Shown here in pieces: positions 21,226 through 34,900 of a stretch of DNA of 64,000 nt. Each line of letters opens with the position of its first letter. Positions within the stretch are counted from its first letter, which is position 1. The stretch lies in NCBI GenBank assembly GCA_948144175.1, contig CANXME010002275.1, forward strand, positions 1,616,001 to 1,680,000. The letters run 5' to 3'. A program made the position numbers and the translations under genes. The notes under the pieces are model-generated. The model did not search any database, was not told the origin of the DNA, and worked only from the letters and a program-made list of their open reading frames with translations. Origin of the DNA: Closterium sp. NIES-65 (taxonomy: Eukaryota; Streptophyta; Zygnematophyceae; Desmidiales; Closteriaceae).

Positions 21226-22005
21226 ACCAAGACTTCCGCTACGCCGACACCATGCCTTTCTAGCAAAAAACAGGCCGAAAATTCAGCCAAGGTTTAGAAA
21301 AAAACACTGAAAAATCAGCCAAGGTACATAACAAAAATCTCTGGATTCAGCCTAACCCTTAAAAAAATGCCTGATCTAACGCTGAATCAGCGTAAAAAGG
21401 CTGATATCTAGGGCACTGGTTGGAAGTGGACAAGTGCATTTGCAGCATTGTGGTCATCTCGGAGGGCGGGATCCAACGCGCCCTAGTGTCTCTCGTTTGG
21501 AGTAGGGCTTGCCCTGCTCCTCACACACGGTTACGACTGTTGTTGGTGTTGCGCGCTTGCTCTTCGGTGTACTTAACCAATTATCATAAAAAATAGTTTC
21601 CGTGATGTTTCCTGGGAAGCAATGTAAAGTTGAATTTTGTAACTTTCACTTGTTCATTTGAGCAACATGTGTGTCGTTTGTTCAACCCCTGTGGTGGTGA
21701 CCTGTCACTGCCTCCTCGATCCTTCCAGTCCACACGATTCGAGATGCATGTCACAGCAAAAACTGTTCCGCGTCGCGGTGGGACACATCGAGCATCTCTG
21801 AGTTTCACCCCCAAAATACGTGTAGGCGCAGACAGACATTTGTGGCTCTCATTCGCGCTTCGATCCGCGCCTCAAACTCTGTCCAGAGAGAGAGTGCAGC
21901 CCCCAGCCAGATACAAGGCTGACAATTTCGTTCGTCCCACTCCAGCTCTCCCTCCCTCACAATCGACTCATGATGGTTCTTATATCCACATCTTGGAGAT
22001 GCTTA
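21226..22005. other. Intergenic sequence, no gene seen
   Basis: AT-rich sequence with AAAAACAGGCC/AAAAATCAGCC motifs occurs at 21260-21400. An open frame at 21630-22052 runs into the MITE and has no recognisable domain, so it is not called. Confidence 0.5.
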
Positions 22006-22185
22006 GGGTTCATTCTTGGCTCGTGTCTGACATGAGGTCAGACACGAAGTGAAGTTGAGGAAACCCGAAGTGAGCTGGAACTCTAGCAAACCAATGTTCG
22101 GAAGACCCGAAGTGGGCCGCTTCGGGTCTTCCGAACCTCCATCCAAAAATCTACTTCGTGTCTGACACGAGGTAGGAATGCACCC
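22006..22185. mobile_element. PIF/Harbinger-type (Tourist-like) MITE, 180 bp
   Basis: The ends are GGGTTCATTC and GAATGCACCC, imperfect inverted repeats that continue inward as CTCGTGTC...GACACGAAGT in opposite orientation at both sides. The element is flanked by TTA on each side (22003-22005, 22186-22188), the 3-bp duplication typical of Harbinger elements. A perfect 16-bp inner hairpin lies at 22097-22112/22120-22135. Confidence 0.7.
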
Positions 22186-22188
22186 TTA

Positions 22189-22938
22189 GGCTGCTATCTT
22201 TAGCTAAGTACTGTCATGGAAAGTCTGCAAATGAATGGATTTTTTTTTTTAAATAAACCAGTCAGGATGTTTTGTACGAATACAATCAGTTATATAGATT
22301 TAAGGCCCGCATTATGCTAAGCACCATCTCTCTATTGAGCTAGATTGTAGATGTGAATCTGAATGGGCAGCCGATTCCACATTACTTATAGAGTATGAAA
22401 GCATGGCCTGAACGCGCCCTTGACGATCATTTCCCCGTTTCCTCCCCTTCAACCCCCACAGCTCATTCAACCTAGATTCTGTGGTGTTCTGTCATTCCTG
22501 TGGTGGATTGGATGGCCTATCCGAATCGAAGCCCTTCTGAGCTGTACAGTACAAGTGACCGTCGTGTCAGGGGAAGCACTGGATCCGTACTTGGAGCCTC
22601 GCAGTGCCGCATGCCCCATACAGTGCGCTGCTGCTTGTGCTTGTCGGTTCGACTTCCCAGCTTGCATTTTCACTCCCATGCACTGCTCGCCCTCGCTCCA
22701 GCTCAGTGCACCCGCGGCCTGTTGGAGGCTTGCTCGTCGTGCAACAGCCTTGCTGCCTGCCGACCATGCCTTCATCTGTAGAATGACGCACCGCGCTCAC
22801 AAGCCGCAGCGATAGACCGCCATCAGCAGCTGTCGTTCTTTCGCGCAGCGCGCTATTGACAGGCAGGCCAGTGGCGATCGCACCTCGTGGTCGCGGGGCC
22901 GCGATCACCGCGCACCCACCTGTTGAAAGCCGCGCAGA
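22189..22938 (+). other. Upstream region of the receptor kinase gene
   Basis: No convincing gene is seen on either strand. The sequence turns GC-rich from about 22560. It presumably contains the promoter and 5' UTR, but I see no clear TATA box at a fitting distance. Confidence 0.35.
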
Positions 22939-25900
22939 ATGACTCATTTGCGGAGACAGCGCTCGCTTCCGTCATTCGCGGGGCCGCGCATTGCCTTGCT
23001 CATAGTAGCCGTAGCGCACGTCGTCGCGGCGGGTCCACTTGCGACGCTCCGTCGCGTGGAAATCGTCTCAGGCGATACAGCCGCTGTGGCTGTAGCCAGC
23101 CATCGCCGGAGTGCGCTAAACACAGCAGTCGTCACGTTGTCGCCGCCGCCACCCGTAGCGCCTTCGACTTCTGGTAAACCCTTGGCGCCGCCGGCCGCAC
23201 CGCAACCTCCCGGCTCCAGCGGGAACGCGTCGGCAAGCGAGTACGGCCCGGAGTTCCCGCCGACGTACGACCAACGTGAGTTGCGACGCTTCCTTCTCCG
23301 TTATGATCTTGTCGCTATTGCGTGTCGCACCCACAGTGTGTCAACTGCGACGCACACATCCTGATCCCGTTACAGTTTCGCTCAGCTGAAACCAGTCCGT
23401 CGGATGGAGAGCCACAATCAATCTCCAACCGCCCGAATCGGCAAACAGTAAAAAACCAGCGGAATCTTACGAAAGTTGCTCTTGTCTGTGCGCGTGCCTA
23501 TGCGCGTGCGCGAGTGCGTGCGCGGGGGAATGGCAGGGCTGGCGTTGGCGGAGCTGCGGGTGGCGATGGACCCGGAGGGCTTGGAGCTGGAGTCGTGGGA
23601 CTCGGACGTCGGCTGGCCCTTCTGGATGGGCGTCCAATGCGACCAGTGGAACCAAGTCATCAAACTGTACGTGAGCCAAGTCGTCAAACTGTACGACAGC
23701 CAAGTCGTCAAACTGTACGTCAGCCAAGTCGTCAAACTGTACGTCAGCCAAGTCGTCAAACTGTACGTCAGCCAAGTCGTCAAACTGTACGTCAGCCAAG
23801 TCGTCAAACTGTACGTCAGCCAAGTCGTCAAACTGTACGTCAGCCAAGTCGTCAAACTGTACGTCAGCCAAGTCGTCAAACTGTACGTCAGCCAAGTCGT
23901 CAAACTGTACGTCAGCCAAGTCGTCAAACTGTACGTCAGCCAAGTCGTCAAACTGTACGTCAGCCAAGTCGTCAAACTGTACGTCAGCCAAGTCGTCAAA
24001 CTGTACGTCAGCCAAGTCGTCAAACTGTACGTCAGCCAAGTCGTCAAACTGTACGTCAGCCAAGTCGTCAAACTGTACGTCAGCCAAGTCGTCAAACTGT
24101 ACGTCAGCCAAGTCGTCAAACTGTACGTCAGCCAAGTCGAGCACTTTCGGCATCGTTCTTGAGTTCTCGGATGGCCGTGCAGTGCCACCACCCGAGCGAG
24201 TTGTCCAACTGTACGAACAAATCGTCCAACTGTACGAACGAATCGTCCAACTGTACGAACGAATCGTCCAACTGTACGAACGAATTGTCCAACTGTACGA
24301 ACGAATCGTCCAACTGTACGAACGAATCGTCCAACTGTACGAACGAATTGTCCAACTGTACGAACGAAAATCGTCTAACTGTACAAACGGATTGTCCAAC
24401 TGTACGAACGAATCGTCCAACTGTACGAACGAATCGTCCAACTGTACGAACGAATCGTCCAACTGTACGAACGAATCGTCCAACTGTACGAAGGAATTGT
24501 CCAACTGTACGAACGAATCGTCCAACTGTACGAACGAATCGTCCAACTGTACGAACGAATCGTCCAACTGTACGAACAAAATCGTCCAACTGTACAAACG
24601 GATTGTCCAACTGTACGAACGAATCGTCCAACTGTACGAACGAATCGTCCAACTGTACGAACGAATCGTCCAACTGTACGAACGAATCGTCCAACTGTAC
24701 GAACGAATCGTCCAACTGTACGAACGAATTGTCCAACTGTACGAACGAATTGTCCAACTGTAGGAACGAATTGTCCAACTGTACGAACGAATCGTTCATC
24801 CCAATATCCCCTGCCCGTGCCCATCCCATTCCCCCGCCCGCGCCCATCCCATTCCCCCGCTCGCGCCCATCCCATTCCCCCACCCGTGCCAATCCCCATT
24901 CCCTTTCCCCCCACCCGCCCATCCCTATCCCCCCTCTCCCCCCATGCTCCTACACAGGTCGCTGAGCGGCAACGAGCTGACGGGCAGCATCCCCGAAGGC
25001 ATCTCGCACCTCACCGCGCTGCAGCACCTGTGAGTCTCGGCTGTAGCACAGCTGCGGGTCACGGCTAGACGGCTGTAGCACAGCTGCGGGTCACGGCTAG
25101 ACGGCTGTGCTATAGTCGTCTCTCTTGAGGCATGGGGCTGTGGCTTGCGGCATAGGTATAGGAGCATGGAGCATGGGGCATGGGGCTTGGGGCATGGGGC
25201 ATGGGGCATGGGGCACGGGGCATGGGGCATGGGGCATGGGAAAGAGACGTTTTGGTTGCCGTGTAGGACGCTCCCCTCTCAACCTCCATGTCACCCGTCC
25301 CCTCCTCTCCCCTGCCCCTTGTGTTTCCCATCGGCCCTATCATGAATCGGTCGCGCGTGATGGGCCACGCCACGGGCACGAGCACGGGCAAGCGCAGGGA
25401 CGTGAGGGGCAATGTGCTGCAGGGGTCGCTGGTGGGGGACATCGGCCGCCTCTCCGCCCTCACCTACCTGTTAGTGCCGCATTGCGCCCTGCGCCCTGCG
25501 CCCTGCACCCTGCGCCCTGCGCCCTGCGCCCTGCGCCCTGCGCCCTGCACCCTGCGCCCTGCGCCCTGCGCCCTGCGCCCTGTGCCCTGCAGTCTGCTCA
25601 CACATGTTGGCTGCACTGCACTGCACTGCACTGCACTGCACTGCACTGCACTGCACTGCACGCACATCCCTGCCGATCCACCTGCCTCCCCCCACCACAT
25701 CCGAGTGCCCCCCATCACATCCGAGTGCCCCCCATCACATCCGAGTGCCCCCCATCACATCCGTGTGCCCCCCATCACATCCGTGTGCCCCCCATCACAT
25801 CCGTGTGCCCCCCATCACATCCGTGTGCCCCCCATCACATCCGTGTGCCCCCCACGGCACCACCTCTCATTCTCCCTCCCCTTCATTTCCCGCTCCCGCT

Positions 25901-28900
25901 CTCGTCCCTCCGCCTCCTCGCCATTCTCACCCCCATCTCCCCTTCCCCTTCCCCAATGCTCCCCCATGCTCCCTTCCCCCTTGCTCCCACTCCCCATGCG
26001 GCCACCCCCCATGCGGCCACCCCCATGCGGCCACCCCCCATGCGGCCACCCCCATGCGGGCACCGCCCATGCGGCGACGGGGCATGCGGGCACGGGCCAT
26101 GGGCACAGGGACCTGTCCAACAACCGCATCAACGGCTCGCTGCCTCACTCGCTCTCCAACCTCACCGCCCTGCGCCACCTGTGCGTGTCTCACTGCGGGC
26201 TCTCACTGCATCCCTGCATGCTCTCACTGCATCCCTGCATGCTCTCACTGCATCCCTGCATGCTCTCACTGCATCCCTGCATGCTCTCACTGCATCCCTG
26301 CATGCTCTCACTGCATCCCTGCATGCTCTCACTGCATCCCTGCATGCTCTCACTGCATCCCTGCATGCTCTCACTGCATCCCTGCATGCTCTCACTGCAT
26401 CCCTGCATGCTCTCACTGCATCCCTGCATGCTCTCACTGCATCCCTGCATGCTCTCACTGCATCCCTGCATGCTCTCACTGCATCCCTGCATGCTCTCAC
26501 TGCATCCCTGCATGCTCTCACTGCATCCCTGCATGCTCTCACTGCATCCCTGCATGCTCTCACTGCATCCCTGCATGCTCTCACTGCATCCCTGCATGCT
26601 CTCACTGCATCCCTGCATGCTCTCACTGCATCCCTGCATGCTCTCACTGCATCCCTGCATGCTCTCACTGCATCCCTGCATGCTCTCACTGCATCCGTGC
26701 ATGCTCTCACTGCATCCCTGCATGCTCTCACTGCATCCCTGCATGCTCCCCACTCGTCTCGTGCATGCCACATGCGTCCATGCCCCACGTGCCTCTACTG
26801 CCCCACGTGCCTCTACTGCCCCACGTGCCTCTACTGCCCCACGTGCCTCTACTGCCCCACGTGCCTCTACTGCCCCACGTGCCTCTACTGCCCCACGTGC
26901 CTCTACTGCCCCACGTGCCTCTACTGCCCCACGTGCCTCTACTGCCCCACGTGCCTCTACTGCCCCACGTGCCTCTACTGCCCCACGTGCCTCTACTGCC
27001 CCACGTGCCTCTACTGCCCCACGTGCCTCTACTGCCCCACGTGCCTCTACTGCCCCACGTGCCTCTACTGTCCCACGTGCCTCTACCGCCCCACGTGCCT
27101 CTACTGCCCCATTCCCATAGCACCATTCCCATTGCACCATTCCCATAGCACCAATCCCATAGCACCATTCACCAAGCGCGCCCACGCCATCTCCCAACCC
27201 AGTTCCACCTTCCCTCGCCCCCTCTGCCCATCTCCCCTTGTCCCCTCGCCGACCCTCTCTGCTTCTCCCCGTGCCCTCCTCCCAACCCTAACTCCCCTCT
27301 CCCCCTCCCCCCATCCCCCTCCCACCATCACCCTCCCCCCGGCAGCGACCTGCATCATAATCCCATCAGCGGCGCGCTGCCCTCCTCCATTGCCGCCCTC
27401 TCGCTGCTCACTCGACTGTGAGTCGCGCTAAACTCACCAGGTTACTCACTGAGAAGCTTACCGGTATCACCGCACCACCAACTCTTGCCACACCACCAAC
27501 TCTTGCCACACCACCAACTCTTGCCACACCACCAACCCATGCCACACCACCAACTCTTGCCACACCACCAACCCATGCCACACCACCAACTTATGCCACA
27601 CCACCAACTCTTGCCACACCACCAACCCATGCCACACCACCAACTTATGCCACACCACCAACCCATGCCACACCACCAACTCTTGCCACACCACCAACCC
27701 ATGCCACACCACCAACTTATGCCACACCACCAACCCATGCCACACCACCAACCCATGCCACACCACCAACCCATGCCACACCACCAACCCATGCCACACC
27801 ACCAACCCATGCCACACCACCAACCCATGCCATACCACCAACCCATGCCTCACCACCAATAATGGCCCTCTCCTCTCCTCTCGCCCCCGACATGTTGTCC
27901 GCGCCCGTTGGTCCTCCTCCGTGTGCGCCCTGAGCAGCGATCTACACGATGTTGACTTCACGCCCGCCCCGCTGCCGCCCTCTCTTGGCGCCCTCTCCTC
28001 CCTCCACTACCTGTGAGACCCCCTCCCTCCACTACCTGTGAGACCCCCTCCCTCCACTACCTGTGAGACCCCCTCCCTCCTCCTCCCTTGGTCCTCCTCT
28101 TGCCCCCTCCTCGTTCTCCCATCCCCCCCTGTCGCTTTCAACGCATGCATGGCAACGCATGCACGGCAACGCATGCACGGCAAGGCATGCACGGCAACGC
28201 ATGCACGGCCAGGCATGAGGTTAGAAAACCATCCCATCCCATCCCATCCCACCATCCCATCCAATGCCATCCCATCCCATGCCATGCCACGCCAAGCCAT
28301 GCCACGCCAAGCCATGCTATCCCCCGTGGCGCCGAATGCTGCTCGCTGTATGTCACTCCCATGCGCTCTTCCACTTGCCCCCCTCTCTCACCCATCGGCC
28401 TCTTCCTCCCCCCCTCCTCCACGCGGGGCAAGGCAGCGACCTGGCATACACGCACCTCACCGGCCCGCTGCCCGCCTCCATCGCCAACCTCTCCGCCCTC
28501 AACTTCCTGTACGCCCCGCCCCGCCCCGCACCGCCCCCTCTTGCCCGCATGTGCCCTGCCACGCCATGCTGTGCCCTGCCACGCCATGCCGTGCCTTTTT
28601 GACCTCCTCTCACACCACCAACGCACCACCATGCTCTCCCCTGCAGAATTCCCTCCTCTCTTTTCTCTCTTCATGCCCACCCCTCACCACCGTGCTGTAC
28701 CGTACCATGCCATGCCATTCCATGCCTTGTACGCCACACCACTCTGCACCTCACCGCACCTCGCCCCGCACAGCTCGGTGGACGGCAACGCCCTCACGGG
28801 CTCCATCGACATCTTCCCTCCCAACTCCTCCCTGCAAGCCATGTGAGTCCAAGCCATGTGAGTCCAAGCCATGTGAGTCCAAGCCATGTGAGTCCAAGCC

Positions 28901-31900
28901 ATGTGAGTCCAACGCATGTGAGTCCAAGCCATCTGAGTCCAACGCATGTGAGTCCAACGCATGTGAACCTATCGCAGTTGACCATGTAACTGGCAATGCT
29001 GCCGCTTCCCTCACCTCACCTCTGCTTGCTCGTTCCTTCCTAATATCCCTCTCTTCCCCTCTCCTCCCCTTCCTCCGACCCCTCTCCTGTTGCCCTCCCC
29101 CTCTTCCCTTTCTCTCACCTGCCCCTCGACTACCCACATCTTGCTGTGCATCCGCGGTCATGCCCGGGCATGTGCCAGTCTAGCGGGGCACAACCAGCTG
29201 GAGGGGGCGGTGCCGGACGTGGCGCTGCATCCGCGCCTGCGCCTGCTGTCACTGCACGACAACAACCTCACGGGCCCCGTGCCCGCCGCCGACCTCAACT
29301 CCTCCACCACCACCGTCGTGTCAGTCCCCTCCCCTCTCAACCCAACCCGCCCCATCCTCCTCACTTCCCTCTCAACCCAACCCGCCCCATCCTCCTCACT
29401 TCCCTCTCAACCCAACCCGCCCCATCCTCCTCACTTCCCTCTCATCCCAACCCGCCCCATCCTCCTCAATTCCCTCTCATCCCAACCCGCCCCATCCTCC
29501 TCAATTCCCTCTCATCCCAATCCGCCCCATCCTCCTCAATTCCCTCTCATCCCAATCCGCCCCATCCTCCTCACTTCCCTCTCATCCCAACCCGCCCCAT
29601 CCTCCTCACTTCCCTCTCATCCCAACCCGCCCCATCCTCCTCACTTCCCTCTCATCCTAACCCGCCCCATCCTCCTCACTTCCCTCTCAACCCAACCCGC
29701 CCCATCCTCCTCACTTCCCTCTCAACCCAACCCGCCCCATCCTCCTCACTTCCCTCTCATCCCAACCCGCCCCATCCTCCTCAATTCCCTCTCATCCCAA
29801 CCCGCCCCATCCTCCTCAATTCCCTCTCATCCCAATCCGCCCCATCCTCCTCACTTCCCTCTCATCCCAACCCGCCCCATCCTCCTCACTTCCCTCTCAT
29901 CCCAACCCGCCCCATCCTCCTCACTTCCCTCTCATCCTAACCCGCCCCATCCTCCTCACTTCCCTCTCAACCCAACCCGCCCCATCCTCCTCACTTCCCT
30001 CTCATCCCAACCCGCCCCATCCTCCTCACTTCCCTCTCATCCCAACCCGCCCCATCCTCCTCACTTCCCTCTCATCCCAACCCGCCCCATCCTCCTCACT
30101 TCCCTCTCATCCCAACCCGCCCCATCCTCCTCACTTCCCTCTCATCCCAACCCGCCCCATCCTCCTCACTTCCCTCTCATCCCAACCCGCCCCATCCTCC
30201 TCACTTCCCTCTCATCCCAACCCGCCCCATCCTCCTCACTTCCCTCTCATCCCAACCCGCCCCATCATCCTCACTTCCCTCTCATCCCAACCCGCCCCAT
30301 CCTCCTCACTTCCCTCTCATCCAAGGTAAAAAAAAACGACTGTATTTTTGAAAATTTACCGTAAAAAACGGTACCGTAAAAAACGGTACCGTAAAAAACG
30401 GCCGTAAAAAACGGTAAAAAACGGTTCCAAAAGGTGATTTTCGTCTAAAGAAAAAATCGGCCATATTATGGGACCGAATTGATGGGAAAAACCACCAGGA
30501 TGAAGAGGACGATCCCCTCTTTGCTTGTGTGCATGCGTAAGCATGATCGAAAATGTATTCGACCTTGTTTTTGCCTTTTTTTTCTTGGTGATAAGAGTTC
30601 TCTAACAAAAAAACGGCCGTATTTTTGAAAATTTACCGTAAAAAACGGACCGTAAAAAACGGACCGTAAAAAACGGTTACCGTATTTTTGAACCTTGCTC
30701 TCATCCCAACCCGCCCCATCCTCCTCACTTCCCTCTCATCCCAACCCGCCCCATCCTCCTCACTTCCCTCTCATCCCAACCCGCCCCATCCTCCTCACTT
30801 CCCTCTCATCCCAACCCGCCCCATCCTCCTCACTTCCCTCTCATCCCAACCCAACCCGCCGTCTCTTTCCAATCCACCAGTCAGCGGCCTGGCCGCACAT
30901 TCATTCTCGTGGCCTCCACTGTGTTGTGTTGTGGTGGAACGCCAAACGTGGCACAACCTCCTCTCCCCGCACCTTGCACCTCCGCTTACCCCTTTTCCCC
31001 TTCCTCCCCCTCCGTTCGCCTATTTGCCCTCGGTGTGTCAGCCTGGCGGGCAACCCGCTATGCACGTCATCGCGCTACTACAGCACGTGCAATGTGTGGC
31101 AGCAGCGCCGCCTCTGCACGCTGCCGTGCAGCAGCAGCGGCGAGAGCCCGAGCCCGGTGGAGTACGTGCGGTCGCAGGAGTGCGTGTGCGCGCTGCCCGT
31201 GGTGGTGCGGCTGTTCCTGCAGAACCCCTCCTACACGCTCTTCAACTCGGAATACGCCGACCGCTTTCAGCGCGATGTCGAAGCACAGCTCAATCTGCAG
31301 GAGGGGCAGGTGGGTGGTGACGGCTGGGGAGAAGGTAGGGTGAGCGTGGGTTGGGGGAGGCAGTGAGGATGAGGGGGGTGGGGACAGGTGGGAGCGGCTG
31401 GTCCTGCAGAACCCCTCGTACGCTCTTCACCGCTCTTCACCGCCGACCACGCCGACCTCTTCCAGGCGGACGAGCAGGCGCAGGTGCAGGTGCACGAGGG
31501 GCCGGTGCGTGACGGCTGGGGGACGGCACCTTGGCGTGGGTGCAGGTGGGGCCGAGGTGGGTTCAGGTGGGGGCAGGTCGGTGGAGTGGGGTGAGGGATG
31601 GGAGCATGTGGGTGGGGGTTGAGAGTAGGTAGGTGGGTAGAGGGCAACTGGTACGGGAGGGAAGGAGGGCGTGTGTTGTGTTGGTCCACGTGCAAGCGGG
31701 CATTCGTGGTGCCCGACGCCCGTGTGTACTCCATGTGCCACACAACACAACACAAGGCTCACTCTGCCCCTCCCATCTCCTTCACATGCCGCCCACTCAC
31801 GCATGCCGCCCACTCACTCATGCCGCCCACCCACGCATGCCGCCCACTCACTCATGCCGCCCACTCAATCATGCCGCCCACGCATGTGTATGGGCAGGCG

Positions 31901-34900
31901 TGGTTGGACAGTGTGAGTCAGCGCGAGGACAACCTGGAGGTCGCCACACTGCGCATCTACTCTGCCAAGGTGATCTACCCTGCCAAGGTGATCTACCCTG
32001 CCAAGGTGATCTACCCTGCCAAGGTGATCTACTCTGCCAAGGTGATCTACCCTGCCAAGGTGATCTACCCTGCCAAGGTGATCTACCCTGCCAAGGTGAT
32101 CTACCCTGCCAAGGTGATCTACCCTGCCAAGGTGATCTACCCTGCCAAGGTGATCTACCCTGCCAAGGTGATCTACCCTGCCAAGGTGATCTACCCTGCC
32201 AAGGTGATCTACCCTGCCAAGGTGATCTACCCTGCCAAGGTGATCTACCCTGCCAAGGTGATCTACCCTGCCAAGGTGATCTACCCTGCCAAGGTGATCT
32301 ACCCTGCCAAGGTGATCTACCCTGCCAAGGTGATCTACCCTGCCAAGGTGATCTGCCCCCCACCCTCTCTGCCCCCCACCCTCTCTGCTCGCCAGCTTCC
32401 ACCCTCCACACGCCATCCTTGCCCCTCCACACGCCATCCTTGCCCCTCCACACGCCATCCTTGCCCCTCCACACGCCATCCTTGCCCCTCCACACGCCAT
32501 CCTTGCCCCTCCACACGCCATCCTTGCCCCTCCACACGCCATCCTTGCCCCTCCACACGCCATCCTTGCCCCTCCACACGCCATCCTTGCCCCTCCACAC
32601 GCCATCCTTGCCCCTCCACACGCCATCCTTGCCCCTCCACACGCCATCCTTGCCCCTCCACACGCCATCCTTGCCCCTCCACACGCCATCCTTGCCCCTC
32701 CACACGCCATCCTTGCCCCTCCACACGCCATCCTTGCCCCTCCACACGCCATCCTTGCCCCTCCACACGCCATCCTTGCCCCTCCACACGCCATCCTTGC
32801 CCCTCCACACGCCATCCTTGCCCCTCCACACGCCATCCTTGCCCCTCCACACGCCATCCTTGCCCCTCCACACGCCATCCTTGCCCCTCCACACGCCATC
32901 CTTGCCCCTCCACACGCCATCCTTGCCCCTCCACACGCCATCCTTGCCCCTCCACACGCCACCCTTGCCACTCCACTCCACCCTGTATCGCGCCTCGCCT
33001 CTCCTCTCCAAGTCCTTTCCAATCATCACATCCCTTCCCACTTTTTGCATCCGCTCCCAATCATCGCATCCCTCTTAAGCTACTCTCCTTGTCCCTCCTC
33101 TCCTCTCGACCCCTTCCCTCTCTCCCTTCCGCTCCCACCTCCCCTCCCCCCCTTGGCCAGGTGGAGGTGCCATGGACGGAGGAGCAGAGGGGGCAGCTGT
33201 ATGCGGCGTTGGGGCGCCTCACGCGCCTTAGTGCCATCTTTGGAGGCGTCACGTTCGGTGAGGGCCCTCCTTGCTCAAGTAACAGGGCCGCGTTTGCCGC
33301 ACCACCCACTGTCATGTCCTCTCATCAGTGCCCCACCTCGCCCCACCTCGCCCCACCTCGCCCCACCTCGCCCCACCTCGCCCCTGCTGGCCCGTGGTGG
33401 CCCGTGGTGGCCCGTGGGATGAGAGGTGCTGTACAGTTGTCCCACTCTGCTTGCCCTCTGGATTGGTGCTCTCTTTTCTTTCAGGGCAACCAAAAATGTT
33501 TCTGGCAGACCATGGACGTAAAGTCGTTCTAGGCCCACAAAAGTAAACATATGTTAACCACGTAAAGTCATGTAAACGTAAACCTTTATAAACGGAACTG
33601 CCAACTTAGCACACACGGTCACTCGTTCCTGCCACTGCCTCTGTTGTCACCCTTGCCCTTCCCTTCCCTTCCCTTCTCTTCCCTTCCCTTCCCTTCCCTT
33701 CCCTTCTCTTCCCTTCCCTTCCCTTCTCTTCCCTTCCCTTCCCTTCTCTTCCCTTCTCTTCCCTTCTCTTCCCTTCTCTTCCCTTCCCTTCCCTTCCCTT
33801 CTCTTCCCTTCCCTTCCCTTCCCTTCCCTTCCCTTCCCTTTCCTATCTGTCTCACGGTGCCGCCATCCCGCCCTCCCCACAGATGGCCCGCCACCCCCAC
33901 CAGTGCCCAGCCCGCCACCGCCCCCGCCCACGCTCGCAGTCACCACTGAAAGCAGTACGCCCCCCCTCGCTGCCTCCCCTGCCACTGCCTCTCCTCATGC
34001 CTTGTGCTTCCTTCCCACTCTTCCCTCATCCCAATATTCACCCCTTGCATTCTTTACTCATCTAATTCTGCAATCTTCTCTCCCTCCTCTGTCTCTTCCC
34101 CGTCCGCCCTCCTCCCTGTGCGCGCCTGGGTCAACGTGCCCCGTGCGTGCCGGTGCGTGCGTGCAGAGAGCACATTCCCGGTGTGGGCCATAGTGGTCAC
34201 GGCCGTGGGGCTGCTGTGCTTCGCCGCCTCGCTGCTGCTGCTGCTCTGGCTGCGCCACCAACGCAGACGCCAGATGCTCCGTGAGTGCCGCCCGCATTCT
34301 CAGTGAGTGCCGCCCGCATGCTCAGTGAGTGCCGCCCGCATGCTCAGTGAGTGCCGCCCGCATGCTCAGTGAGTGCCGCCCGCATGCTCAGTGAGTGCCG
34401 CCCGCATGCTCAGTGAGTGCCGCCCGCATGCTGACAGTTGGAAGGACCAGACGGGCCAGCATGAGAGGTGTGGGGCCAAGGGGCAGAAGTGTGAGAGGCA
34501 GGGGCGAGGAGAGGATAGGAGGAGTGGCTTGGAGGAGCAGCACGTGAGCAGCGTGCGGTGAGCCACAGGGACGACCTTCGAGTCTGTCTCTTCTCACCTG
34601 CTCTGCACGAGCGACTGCCACACCTTGCCCTCTTCCCTGCTCTGCTTCCATCAGCAATGCAAAGAGTGCGCATGTGAATACCCCCAACGTCACCTGCCCT
34701 CCCCCCCCAGGGCCCAGCAAGTCGAAGCTGACAATGCGCCTGCAGGAGCAGTTTGTGCGCCCCATCGCGCTGGCGGAGATCGAGGCGGCCACGGACGGCT
34801 TCTCGGAGGCGCGGCTGCTGGGCGTGGGCGGGTACGGGTCCGTGTACCGCGGGGACGGGCTCAACGGCGAGCAGTGGGCCGTCAAGCGTGCCACAGTCAC

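Noticed and set aside
21630..22052. 140-codon frame upstream of the MITE
   Set aside because: No domain, no convincing codon pattern, and its 3' end lies inside the MITE.
23652..24138. Regular array that could suggest a CRISPR locus
   Set aside because: Units are contiguous with no unique spacers, no cas genes are present, and the context is a eukaryotic spliced gene.
23322..24965. 547-codon open frame across intron 2 arrays (RQPSRQTV and SSNCTNE repeats)
   Set aside because: The frame exists because the 24- and 21-bp units lack stops. Several frames on both strands are open at once, and the flanking exons splice over the region with agreeing phases.
25125..27431. 768-codon frame with LTASLHA and PTCLYC repeats, and its overlapping partners
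   Set aside because: It overlaps three real LRR exons in the wrong frame, and the repeats are open in all frames. It is a minisatellite artefact.
31598..33532. 644-codon frame with VIYPAK and STRHPCP repeats
   Set aside because: The first array overlaps a real exon frame but continues past the donor into unrelated repeat DNA. No conserved domain is present outside exon 12.
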